The notes beneath the pieces were generated by a model that searched no databases, had not been told where the DNA came from, and was given only the letters and a program-made list of their open reading frames with translations. From Salipaludibacillus neizhouensis (GTDB lineage Bacteria > Bacillota > Bacilli > Bacillales > Salisediminibacteriaceae), in assembly GCF_002886185.1 (NCBI RefSeq), contig NZ_KZ614146.1:563234-627233 (forward strand): a stretch of 64,000 nucleotides of DNA, given 5' to 3'. Shown here piece by piece: positions 43,496 to 51,256 of the stretch. Positions within the stretch are counted from its first letter, which is position 1. Every line of letters starts with the position of its first letter. A program made the translations under genes and the position numbers.

Positions 43496-44158
43496 ATGAG
43501 TTGTAATTGTCAAAAACCAAAGCAACAAGGAATGCAGCACCCGATGAACAACCAGCCAATGGTTCAAGGGATGCAGCACCCGATGAATAACCAGCCAATG
43601 GTTCAAGGGATGCAGCACCCGAAGAATAACCAGCCAATGGTTCAAGGAATGCAGCACCCGATGAACAACCAGCAGATGGTTCAAGGGATGCAGCACCCGA
43701 TGAATAACCAGCCGATGGTTCAGGGAATGCAGCACTCGATGAACAACCAGCCAATGGTTCAAGGAATGCAGCACCCGATGAATAACCAGCCGATGGTTCA
43801 AGGAATGCAGCACCCGATGAATAATCAGCCAATGGAAGAACATCATCCAGAATTAGGTCATGTTGAAGGTCATGGCTACACTCCAATGCCTAACTCGATG
43901 CATCAGCCCTATGGACAGCAAGGACAATTCCAAACACCGTTAGATAATCATCATATGCCAATGCAGAATGAAGGTGTGTATTCACAATATTCTCAACCCG
44001 GAATGCACGAGCAAGCCCAGTATCCTGGGGTGATGCAACCACAACCATCCTATAATCAGGAAATGCCGGCAAATAATAATTACATGATGAATGGTCATGG
44101 ACCTTCAGCACCACAAATGGGTTATATTCCAGAAGAACATGATGATGATTTTGATTGA
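43496..44158 (+). CDS. Tandem-repeat Met/Gln/Asn/His-rich protein, possible spore coat component
   Basis: A 220-residue low-complexity protein. Residues 12-113 hold eight near-perfect copies of the 13-residue unit GMQHPMNNQPMVQ (variants P-to-K/S at one site, P-to-Q at another). The remainder is rich in Met, Gln, His, Pro and Tyr (HMPMQNEGVYSQYSQ) and ends in the acidic EEHDDDFD. The N-terminus is MSCNCQ with a CxC. No signal peptide or membrane helix. The sporulation-type promoter and the composition suggest a coat or crust protein, but no homologue is recognised. ATG 43496 follows AAGAAAGGGG. Confidence 0.7.
   Translation: MSCNCQKPKQQGMQHPMNNQPMVQGMQHPMNNQPMVQGMQHPKNNQPMVQGMQHPMNNQQMVQGMQHPMNNQPMVQGMQHSMNNQPMVQGMQHPMNNQPMVQGMQHPMNNQPMEEHHPELGHVEGHGYTPMPNSMHQPYGQQGQFQTPLDNHHMPMQNEGVYSQYSQPGMHEQAQYPGVMQPQPSYNQEMPANNNYMMNGHGPSAPQMGYIPEEHDDDFD
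43529..43834 (+). repeat. 39-bp in-frame tandem repeat (8 units)
   Basis: Eight units, the last lacking its final two codons, encode the 13-residue repeat of the host gene. Units differ at only a few bases, mainly synonymous C/T changes (AACAAC/AATAAC) and G/A changes, indicating recent expansion or gene conversion. Copy number probably varies among strains. Confidence 0.95.
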
Positions 44159-44164
44159 ATAATG

Positions 44165-44198
44165 AAAAACGACGATTCTTTTAAGAGTCGTCGTTTTT
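44165..44198. terminator. Convergent terminator overlapping the C-terminus of the minus-strand lipoprotein gene
   Basis: AAAACGACGA pairs with TCGTCGTTTT, with T runs outside on both strands. The minus-strand stop codon (44181-44183) lies in the loop, so one arm encodes the last residues (KNDDS). Confidence 0.85.
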
Positions 44199-44978
44199 AG
44201 TTATTGGTACAGCAAAGGACAAGCGCCATTTCGGAAGAGCGAGAGTGGATCCTTTTATTAAAAATTTTGCAGGATAATCGATTGATTGTGCAAATTTCAA
44301 TTCGACGTTTAAGGATTTGTCGTTTTGGTCAAAGTTTGAGAATAAAGGATAAGTTAATTGATTGTCCAAAACATATGAAAATATATGAACCTCACCAGGA
44401 TTACCATGTCTTTTTTGATTGTCATTGATTGTAAATGAGACAGTTTGACCGTCAATTTTAATATTATCAATAACGGTATCAGCAACTTTAGTCCGTGTAA
44501 TGTCTTCATTGGTAACTTGAAAAGGATAGCCTTTTTCAAAAAGACTAGGGATCACATAGAATGGAATATGCAGAGATGCAGATTCTTTGGTGAGTGTCTG
44601 GGCCAAGAGAATAGTTATGGCAATCTTGTGTATACCTAACTCTTTTTTATGGTGCTTAGAGTTTTTGCTAATATCCACCTTTTCAATCTCATACATGATC
44701 CCCTCATTATCTGAAACATATTTGGGCCATTGAAATTGATAGTCATCTATAAATATTTCTGATCCATCGATATGTTCGGCGATAAATTCAATGGATGATT
44801 TGCCGTCAGGATATGTAATAGAATCAAAAGTTATATGGAGCGGTGCTTCTGTCACTTCTGGAACGATTGGGACAGCATCATTGTTAGAAGTTGACTGAGA
44901 TGGAAAGATGGCTTCACTGCTGCATGAAGAAATCATACCTATAGATAATAATAAGATTAAAAAAGAATATAATCTCAT
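44181..44978 (-). CDS. Lipoprotein of unknown function
   Basis: Signal peptide MRLYSFLILLLSIGMISSCS with lipobox Cys19, then a Ser/Asn linker and an all-beta extracellular domain of about 230 residues (HITFDSITYPDGKSSIEFIA to LALPKWRLSFAVPI). No family recognised. ATG 44978 follows AAGGGGGG on the minus strand; the longer frame to 45011 has no site. The gene converges on the repeat-protein gene and shares its terminator. Confidence 0.7.
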   Translation of the reverse strand: MRLYSFLILLLSIGMISSCSSEAIFPSQSTSNNDAVPIVPEVTEAPLHITFDSITYPDGKSSIEFIAEHIDGSEIFIDDYQFQWPKYVSDNEGIMYEIEKVDISKNSKHHKKELGIHKIAITILLAQTLTKESASLHIPFYVIPSLFEKGYPFQVTNEDITRTKVADTVIDNIKIDGQTVSFTINDNQKRHGNPGEVHIFSYVLDNQLTYPLFSNFDQNDKSLNVELKFAQSIDYPAKFLIKGSTLALPKWRLSFAVPITKNDDS

Positions 44979-45089
44979 ATAATCCCCCCTTCCAATGAAT
45001 CCAATATTCATAATTAATATTGTACTAGAAATTACACGATAAAAGGGGGATAGTTAAGAATACTATAAAATACCTTCTCTCATTTCATC

Positions 45090-45136
45090 AAAAAGGGCAA
45101 TGAAAAAAGTAAAAATCGACTTTTTCATTGCCCTTG
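45090..45136 (-). terminator. Terminator of the KamA-family gene
   Basis: AAGGGCAATGAAAAAAGT pairs with ACTTTTTCATTGCCCTT (one bulge). Read leftward it is followed by TTTTTGATG. The hairpin starts within 5 bases of the KamA stop. Confidence 0.85.
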
Positions 45137-45140
45137 CAAA

Positions 45141-46310
45141 TTATTTAGTTAATGCTTGTTCTTTGTTAGCAATTTTTTCATTTGCGGATTGGAAGCCCTC
45201 AAACTTTTTGCTAGGTTTGACCCAGTGTTCTTCGTTTCCTGGGAGGTCATCAAACCAAGAAGCATTTTCAGGACAATCTAAAATCATAAACTTACCGTAA
45301 TTTCCATCTCTGGATTGATGATACTTTAAATAAGCTTTTCCATTGTCTATGGCAAGAATCTCAATTTTTCCCGATGTGTGACTCATAGAAAGGCGAACTC
45401 TTTTTCCTAATCCAGATGTTTTCGATTTCGCTTCTTCGACAATATCATACGCTTCTGTTAATGATAGGACGAAATCATTATTCCCTGCAACAGGTCGGTT
45501 TATAAAGAAATAGTATGGTGTAACTCCGGCCCAGGATAATTTATCCAGTAACTCGGCAAGTACATCAGGATCATCGTTGATACCTCTTAACACAGGAGTC
45601 TGATTAACAACAATAGCCCCCGCATCATGTAATGCCTCGAAACCTCTCTTAGCTTCAGGTGTAATCTCAACTGGATGGTTAATATGTGCCATAACATAAA
45701 TACGCTGCTCAGGTGTAGAATATTCACGAATTAACTCTAGAAGAGCTTCATCCTCATATATTCTCATTGGATTAAAAACAGGCATTTTAGAGCCGAGACG
45801 GATAATCTTTACATGAGGAATCTCACGTAATTGCTCGATGATAATCCGTAGTTTTTTCGTTGCAAGTATAAGAGAATCCCCACCGGTTAACAGCACATTT
45901 GTGATCTCGGGGTGTTCTTTTATATATTCAATCCCGGGCTGCACATCTGACATCGCCTCTTTAATATCATTTCGGAATAAACGCTTTCTAAAGCAATATC
46001 TGCAATAAGCCCCGCAAACTTCTGAAACGATTAATAAAGCTGTTTGATCATATTTATGCTGACATCCTGGCACAACATAGTTCGTATCTTCGTCAGAAGA
46101 ATCCCAGCGCCCATATTCTTCAAGTTCACCTTCATTAGGAATAACCAATTTTCGAATAGGATCATTTGGATCTGCCCAGTCGATTAAACCTAAATAATAT
46201 TCATTCACACGAAAAACGAATTTTTCAGTAATTTTCTTTAGTTTTTGCTTTTCTTCATCGGATAGGTGAGGGACCTTTTCAATATTCATAATGTACTTCG
46301 GTTGAGCCAT
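45141..46310 (-). CDS. KamA-family radical SAM aminomutase-like protein
   Basis: Radical SAM and PLP enzyme of the lysine 2,3-aminomutase superfamily. The 4Fe-4S motif is CGAYCRYCFRKRLF. Other family segments: LLTGGDSLILATKKL, RLGSKMPVFNPMRIY, HINHPVEITPEAKRGFEAL and NQTPVLRGINDDPDVLAELL. From memory of the lysine enzyme, the Asp in its CDLS motif that binds the substrate epsilon-amino group is here FINRPVAG, so lysine is doubtful and the substrate is unknown. The product has 389 residues. ATG 46310 follows AAAGGAGGATG on the minus strand. Divergent from an aminotransferase gene. No ablB acetyltransferase is nearby. Confidence 0.82.
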   Translation of the reverse strand: MAQPKYIMNIEKVPHLSDEEKQKLKKITEKFVFRVNEYYLGLIDWADPNDPIRKLVIPNEGELEEYGRWDSSDEDTNYVVPGCQHKYDQTALLIVSEVCGAYCRYCFRKRLFRNDIKEAMSDVQPGIEYIKEHPEITNVLLTGGDSLILATKKLRIIIEQLREIPHVKIIRLGSKMPVFNPMRIYEDEALLELIREYSTPEQRIYVMAHINHPVEITPEAKRGFEALHDAGAIVVNQTPVLRGINDDPDVLAELLDKLSWAGVTPYYFFINRPVAGNNDFVLSLTEAYDIVEEAKSKTSGLGKRVRLSMSHTSGKIEILAIDNGKAYLKYHQSRDGNYGKFMILDCPENASWFDDLPGNEEHWVKPSKKFEGFQSANEKIANKEQALTK

Positions 46311-46405
46311 AAAATCATCCTCCTTTGGATATGTCTGTATATTCATTTAAACACAAGTATTAAAATCGGTCAAAAACGGAGGAAATCATTACTTACATTC
46401 GATTA

Positions 46406-46534
46406 ATGAAATAAATGCTTCATTTCTCTCGCTATATATCGATATATTTCTTGTTTTTGATAGAGCATTTAAAAAGCTAAAAATTGGTCTTCAACTTAGA
46501 AGCAAGGATGACATAAAATGAAATAAATGATTCA
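46406..46534. promoter_or_regulatory. Paired candidate operators in the KamA/aminotransferase divergent region
   Basis: ATGAAATAAATGCTTCA (46406-46422) and ATGAAATAAATGATTCA (46518-46534) are 16/17 identical direct repeats 112 bases apart. Each has TGAA/TTCA symmetry like known RpiR-family sites. A 14-bp perfect palindrome, ATATATCGATATAT, lies between them at 46434-46447. The RpiR gene is encoded in the same cluster. Confidence 0.55.
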
Positions 46535-46571
46535 CGAAAGTGAATGAGTGAAAGGTGGCATCCATTTTCTT

Positions 46572-47969
46572 ATGGCGATTGATAAAGTAGGGCACAATGC
46601 TTTAAATTATCAGAGCAAAACAATTCTCTCGAAAAGACAGATGAAAGATGCTGAAAACTATCTTCCTGGAGGAGTAACTGCAAATATTAAATATTTTGCA
46701 CCTTATCCTATTGTGATGAAAAAAGGAAAAGGTGCCTGGTTAACGGATGTTGACGGAAATTCATACGTCGATTACTTAATGGGCTATGGGGCATTAGCAT
46801 TAGGACATGGACATTCTCGAATGAATGATGCTATTACTGAACAATTGAACCAGGACGGGACGCATCTCTTTGGAACACCTCACCTTAAAGAAGTTGAATT
46901 CGCTAAAAAAATTCAGCAGTACTATCCTTCTATTAAAAAACTAAGATATACGAACTCTGGAACAGAAGCAACCCAATTGGCAATTAGGATAGCGAAAGTG
47001 TTTACTAAAAAGAAAAAAATAGCGAAATTTGAAGGTCATTACCATGGGGGATTTAAAGAAGTTCTTTATAGCATCAATCCTCCTCTTACGGAAGCAGGAG
47101 CAATAGATAGGCCAATCGCAGTTCCAGAATCGGCTGGAGTAGAAGTGGACGGATTAGAGCCTTTTATCCTCCCTTTTAATGATGTCGAAGGGGTAGAAAA
47201 GATAATTAGTCAGAGTCATCAGGAAATTGCAGCAGTTTTAATTGAACCTGTTCAAGCAGGGTTTATTTTAGCGGAACAAGCGTTTATGGATAAATTAAGA
47301 GAACTAACCTTGAAGTATGGTATCATTCTCATTTTTGATGAAATTAAAACTGGATTTCGAATTGCACTTGGAGGTGCCCAGGAGCTATACCGAATCGATC
47401 CTGATATAACAACCCTAGGTAAGATAATTGGTGGAGGTTTCCCTATAGGGTTAGTGGGTGGCAGGGAAGATATCATGGAAGTAAGTTCTCCAAAACGAGG
47501 ATTCGATGTATTTGAGGCAGGAGTAGATGGAAAAGAGACTGCAAAAGATGTGCTATTTCACAGTGGTACGTATAATGGACATCCAACCATTTTAGCTGCT
47601 GGATTAGCAACAATTCAAGAACTAGAAGTTTCTTTTCCGCAAATAGTTAATTATACAATGGAGTTAAGAAAGCGGATTGAGGAAGTCGGCTTAAAGTCTG
47701 GCATTCCGATACGAACATATGGTGCTGGTACCGTATTTAATGTAGTATGGAATGAGGAAAAGAAATTGCGGCACTACCGAGATCTTCTTCAGTCAAATAC
47801 CATGAAGAGAAAGGAACTAGATTTCGAGTTATTACAACTAGGAGTTTATACAAAGCCGTTAAACCGCTATAGCATCTCTGCCGCGCATGGCGATAAAGAA
47901 TTAGATCACACGATCAGTGCCTATGAAAATGTTTGTTACTGTTTCAAAGAAGGTTCAGGAGTGAGTTAA
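46572..47969 (+). CDS. Class III PLP aminotransferase (GSA-aminomutase-like)
   Basis: Fold-type I PLP enzyme resembling glutamate-1-semialdehyde aminomutase and aspartate aminotransferase-family class III proteins. N-terminal LPGGVTANIKYFAPYPIVM, PLP-phosphate site NSGTEATQLAIRIAK, the Asp of IFDEIKTGFRI and the Schiff-base lysine in TTLGKIIGGGFPIG. The product has 465 residues. Start is uncertain: ATG 46572 gives MAIDKVGHN but lies 13 bases after AAAGGTGG; a GTG at 46548 lacks a site. The substrate is unknown; pairing with a KamA-type enzyme suggests beta-amino acid metabolism. Confidence 0.82.
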   Translation: MAIDKVGHNALNYQSKTILSKRQMKDAENYLPGGVTANIKYFAPYPIVMKKGKGAWLTDVDGNSYVDYLMGYGALALGHGHSRMNDAITEQLNQDGTHLFGTPHLKEVEFAKKIQQYYPSIKKLRYTNSGTEATQLAIRIAKVFTKKKKIAKFEGHYHGGFKEVLYSINPPLTEAGAIDRPIAVPESAGVEVDGLEPFILPFNDVEGVEKIISQSHQEIAAVLIEPVQAGFILAEQAFMDKLRELTLKYGIILIFDEIKTGFRIALGGAQELYRIDPDITTLGKIIGGGFPIGLVGGREDIMEVSSPKRGFDVFEAGVDGKETAKDVLFHSGTYNGHPTILAAGLATIQELEVSFPQIVNYTMELRKRIEEVGLKSGIPIRTYGAGTVFNVVWNEEKKLRHYRDLLQSNTMKRKELDFELLQLGVYTKPLNRYSISAAHGDKELDHTISAYENVCYCFKEGSGVS

Positions 47970-47982
47970 AGGGGGGAGTTCT

Positions 47983-48837
47983 TTGCTGGAAAGTGATGTT
48001 TATCTGAGGATGATCCAAAATAGGGAAAAAATGAGTAAATCTCATAAAAAAATTGCCAACTATTTAATCGAAAATCATGAAACAGCTTCTTTTCTGACGG
48101 CATCTAAATTAGCTAAAAATGTTAAAGTTGGAGAAGCAACAGTTATTCGTTTCGCTTTTTTCCTTAATTATAAGGGATATCCGGACCTGCAAAGACATTT
48201 ACAAGAAGCACTTCAACGAAGAATGACTTCTGCTGAGGTTCTTGCCAGAACAACAGATGCCAATGATACAACTGAAAATGTGGTAACCGAAGTTTTGTCA
48301 GATGATATTCAAAATTTGAAAGTAACGTTAAATCAAATAGACCCACTTGTATTTGAGCAAGTTGTCTATGAAATGATTGCAGCAAAACGTATATATATTA
48401 TAGCCTATCGCAGCGCAACCAGCATTGGGGGATTTTTAGAGTTTTATCTTGATTTAGTTCTTCAAAACACGGAATTGATTCATCAAGCGGATGGTGTCTC
48501 TGAGCACTTACTGGATATCTCTAAAGATGATCTGGTGATAGGATTAGGTTTTTCCAGATACACGAAGCGAACAGTGGAAGTATTAAAGTACGTGAAGCAA
48601 AGAGATGCAAAAATAGTGGTGATCACCGATCATTTACTAAGTCCTCTTGTACCTTATGCAGATTATAAAATTGTTGCAGCAACAGAAATAAATTCATTTA
48701 TTGATTCCTTTTCGGCACCAATGAGTATTGCTAGTGCGCTCATCACGGCTTTAACAAGATCAGAACATAAAAAAGTAGAGAAGCGGTTAAAAGAGTTAGA
48801 GGGTCTATGGGAAACATTTGATGTGTTTTATGATTAA
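47983..48837 (+). CDS. MurR/RpiR-family transcriptional regulator
   Basis: N-terminal HTH_6 domain (about 1-75: SHKKIANYLIENHETASFLT, VKVGEATVIRFAFFLNYKGYPDLQ) and C-terminal SIS domain (about 110-260: RIYIIAYRSATSIGGFLEFY, SRYTKRTVEVLKYVKQRDAK). SIS domains in the family bind phosphosugars, but amino-acid-linked RpiR proteins exist. The product has 284 residues. TTG 47983 follows AAAGGGGGGAG, 13 bases after the aminotransferase stop. It probably controls the divergent KamA/aminotransferase genes. Confidence 0.9.
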   Translation: MLESDVYLRMIQNREKMSKSHKKIANYLIENHETASFLTASKLAKNVKVGEATVIRFAFFLNYKGYPDLQRHLQEALQRRMTSAEVLARTTDANDTTENVVTEVLSDDIQNLKVTLNQIDPLVFEQVVYEMIAAKRIYIIAYRSATSIGGFLEFYLDLVLQNTELIHQADGVSEHLLDISKDDLVIGLGFSRYTKRTVEVLKYVKQRDAKIVVITDHLLSPLVPYADYKIVAATEINSFIDSFSAPMSIASALITALTRSEHKKVEKRLKELEGLWETFDVFYD

Positions 48838-48843
48838 AAAAGA

Positions 48844-48992
48844 ATAAGAAAAACGCGTAGCGTCTTTTATTAAATACAGCGTGATCTTTTTAGCCACCCC
48901 CGAGTAGCACCTACGTAGTGCGTGTAGGTGCTACTCGAAAGGAGGTGGGTTTCCCTTGATACGTGTGGCGTAAAGATAGCTGTCATTTTATA
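48844..48992 (+). repeat. Structured dispersed repeat, copy C
   Basis: Opposite orientation to A and B. Terminal box AAGAAAAACGCGTAGCGTCT at 48847-48866, outer stem arms ACAGC..GATC-TTTTT-GCCAC (48876-48897) with GTGGC..AAAGATAGCTGT (48965-48983), central stem CGAGTAGCACCTAC (48901-48914) with its exact complement at 48924-48937 around a 9-base loop. AAAGGAGGTGGG follows the central hairpin. It sits between the RpiR gene and the converging TRAP gene. Confidence 0.88.
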
Positions 48993-49009
48993 CTCCCTCT
49001 GTAAAAAAA

Positions 49010-49043
49010 AGGAGGTGTCTATTTGCAGACACCTCCTCTTTTT
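49010..49043. terminator. Convergent terminator between the RpiR and TRAP genes
   Basis: AGGAGGTGTCT pairs perfectly with AGACACCTCCT around a six-base loop, with A and T runs outside on both sides. Confidence 0.9.
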
Positions 49044-49052
49044 ACATTCTCA

Positions 49053-51023
49053 TTAAGCAGTAATGGGTTCTTGCTGATTAATATCCCTTTTCTTACGACG
49101 ATGTTGTAAGGTTCCAATTAAGAAAAACAATACTAAACCTGATAATTCAATTGGTAGATTCTCTGGATAAATAAGCATTATCCCAGAAATTAATAGTAGA
49201 ATTCGCTCGTACCATTTGAAGCGATACACAAAGTAATTCATCATTGTTGCACTTACAGCCGCCATTCCAAGAAGGGCAGTAGCAACTAAAGTGATTACTT
49301 GGAATACTTCCGCGTCCTGTAACAATAGAGCTGGGCTATATACAAAAACATAGGGAATAATAAACCCAGCAATTGCTAACTTGAAGGCGGCGACACCTGC
49401 TTTCATCGGATTAGCTTTTGCTATTCCTGCACCGGCATATGCTGCTAAACACACAGGCGGTGTTATGTCGGCTACAATTCCAAAGTAAAAAACAAAGAAG
49501 TGAGCAGAAATATCCGGTACTCCATAAGCCATTAATGCTGGTGCTGCCATTGATGCAGTAACAACATAGTTAGCTGTGGTGGGTAAGCCCATTCCAAGTA
49601 AAATAGAAGCAATCATTGTAAAAAACAAAAGTAAAAATAAATTATCACCAGCAAGACTTAAAAGTCCACCAGCTATTTTCCCACCTAGACCAGTGAATAC
49701 AACAATACCTACAATGATACCAGCGGAGGCACAAGCGGCGATAACCGGCAAGGCAATACGAGCACCTTGCTCAAAAGCGTCTATAATATCTTTAAAGCCC
49801 ATTCGAGTATCCTTACGGAAGAAACTTACTAGATAAGCTGTACCAATACCAGTTAATGCCGCATAAGTAGGTGTAAAACCATTTACAAGCATTGTTATAA
49901 TGGTTACTAACGGTAATAAAAGGTAAGCCCGTTTGGCAAGTCCGTTAAAGGAAGGTAATTCACTCTTCGGCTGGCCAGTAATCCCGTAACGTTTTGCTTC
50001 AAAATGTGTTCCCATGAAAACTCCGGCAAAATAAAGCGCAGCAGGAATAATACCAATAATAATGATGTCACTGTAAGAAACACTAGATACATATTCTGCC
50101 ATAATAAATGCTGCAGCACCCATGATTGGTGGCATAATTTGTCCACCGGTAGATGCGGCTGCTTCTGCTGCGGCGGCAAATTCCGGTCGAAATTTAGCTC
50201 TTTTCATCATAGGTATGGTGAAAGAACCAGACGCAACTGTATTGGCGACAGAACTACCTGTGACTGTACCTTGCAGTGCAGATGCTGCTACTGCTGCTTT
50301 GGCAGTACCACCTGTATAACGTCCAGTTGCACCAAATGCAAGGTCATTAAAGTATTGACCTACTCCTGTTTTGGTCAACATAACACCAAAAAATAAAAAT
50401 AAGTAAATATAGGTGGATGATATTTGAATAGGTGTTCCGAAAATAGCGTCGGAAGAAAAGAATAATCTCCTTGAGAGTCCAGACCAATCAAAACCACCGT
50501 GTCCGAAATACGGAATATTCGTTCCGTACATTCCATAAACAATAGCTAAGCCGGCAATGACTACGATTGGTACGCCAACTGCACGTCTGGTAGCTTCTAA
50601 CAATAGAAAAATACCGAGCGTTGCTACGAGTATATCAAGTGGGGTAAACCCCATAATTCTTGCTGCACCTGTAATCCAATCATATCTAAATAAAATATAA
50701 TAAACAGATCCCATAGATAAAAAGGCAAAAATAACATCGTACCAAGGTACTCCGACTTTTTTAGCACCATTTCTGCGCGCCGGATAAAGTAAGAAGATTA
50801 ATCCTAGCGCAGTACCTAAATGCACAGATCCTTGCATTAGATAAACTAATGGTCCTCCAGTTTGCGGAAAGGCTCTCCATAAGTGGAAAAGTGTAAGGGA
50901 AATAGCAATAAAAGAGACAACCCAAGTCCACTTTCCTAAATTTTGACGAAACGATGATTCTTTATCATATTTTGCAAGTAATTCTTGTTGTTCTTTTTCT
51001 GACAACGTTTCTTTCTCGGCCAT
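49053..51023 (-). CDS. TRAP transporter fused permease (DctQM type, 4TM/12TM)
   Basis: Membrane component of a TAXI-type tripartite transporter driven by an ion gradient. The 656-residue protein fuses the small DctQ-like domain (first about 150 residues) to the large DctM domain; conserved stretches include GSSVANTVASGSFTIPMMK, AAASTGGQIMPPIMGAAAF and LGMGLPTTANYVV. Start ATG 51023 after AGAGGTGAAAC on the minus strand. The receptor gene lies upstream, separated by a terminator. Halophiles often use Na-coupled TRAP systems for organic acids or amino acids. Confidence 0.93.
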   Translation of the reverse strand: MAEKETLSEKEQQELLAKYDKESSFRQNLGKWTWVVSFIAISLTLFHLWRAFPQTGGPLVYLMQGSVHLGTALGLIFLLYPARRNGAKKVGVPWYDVIFAFLSMGSVYYILFRYDWITGAARIMGFTPLDILVATLGIFLLLEATRRAVGVPIVVIAGLAIVYGMYGTNIPYFGHGGFDWSGLSRRLFFSSDAIFGTPIQISSTYIYLFLFFGVMLTKTGVGQYFNDLAFGATGRYTGGTAKAAVAASALQGTVTGSSVANTVASGSFTIPMMKRAKFRPEFAAAAEAAASTGGQIMPPIMGAAAFIMAEYVSSVSYSDIIIIGIIPAALYFAGVFMGTHFEAKRYGITGQPKSELPSFNGLAKRAYLLLPLVTIITMLVNGFTPTYAALTGIGTAYLVSFFRKDTRMGFKDIIDAFEQGARIALPVIAACASAGIIVGIVVFTGLGGKIAGGLLSLAGDNLFLLLFFTMIASILLGMGLPTTANYVVTASMAAPALMAYGVPDISAHFFVFYFGIVADITPPVCLAAYAGAGIAKANPMKAGVAAFKLAIAGFIIPYVFVYSPALLLQDAEVFQVITLVATALLGMAAVSATMMNYFVYRFKWYERILLLISGIMLIYPENLPIELSGLVLFFLIGTLQHRRKKRDINQQEPITA

Positions 51024-51203
51024 AGTTTCACCTCTACTCGTATAACTTTACATCATAATACCGTTTGAAATAATTCTTATCCACGAAAACGTAGGAGAGA
51101 TGTATCCTGCTCTTTCGTCGATGTTCTGCAAATAATGGAGCGAAAGCAGAGATAACTGACTTGAAAAGTTTTAATAATGAACATGAAAATCAAATTTCAT
51201 TTT

Positions 51204-51239
51204 AGAAAAGGCCGGACACTTAGATAAGAGATCCGGCCT
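51204..51239 (-). terminator. Terminator between the TAXI receptor and TRAP permease genes
   Basis: GAGGCCGGA pairs with TCCGGCCTTTT on the minus strand, giving a GC-rich 9-bp stem with a short T run. It would reduce permease relative to receptor expression. Confidence 0.75.
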
Positions 51240-51256
51240 CAATTTTATTCTTCTTC

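Noticed and set aside
43529-43834. Regularly spaced 39-bp repeats that could be mistaken for a CRISPR array
   Set aside because: Units are contiguous without spacers and encode an in-frame 13-residue repeat.
43397-43886. Two long minus-strand frames over the tandem repeat
   Set aside because: They are mirror frames of the repeat, have no ribosome site and collide with the sporulation-type promoter gene on the plus strand.
46311-46571. Possible riboswitch in the KamA/aminotransferase intergenic region
   Set aside because: No aptamer-like stem array or terminator is visible; direct repeats and a palindrome fit protein operators better.
50004-50396. 130-residue Cys/Thr-rich plus-strand frame inside the TRAP permease gene
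   Set aside because: Antisense shadow of a conserved coding region, with no ribosome site and improbable composition.
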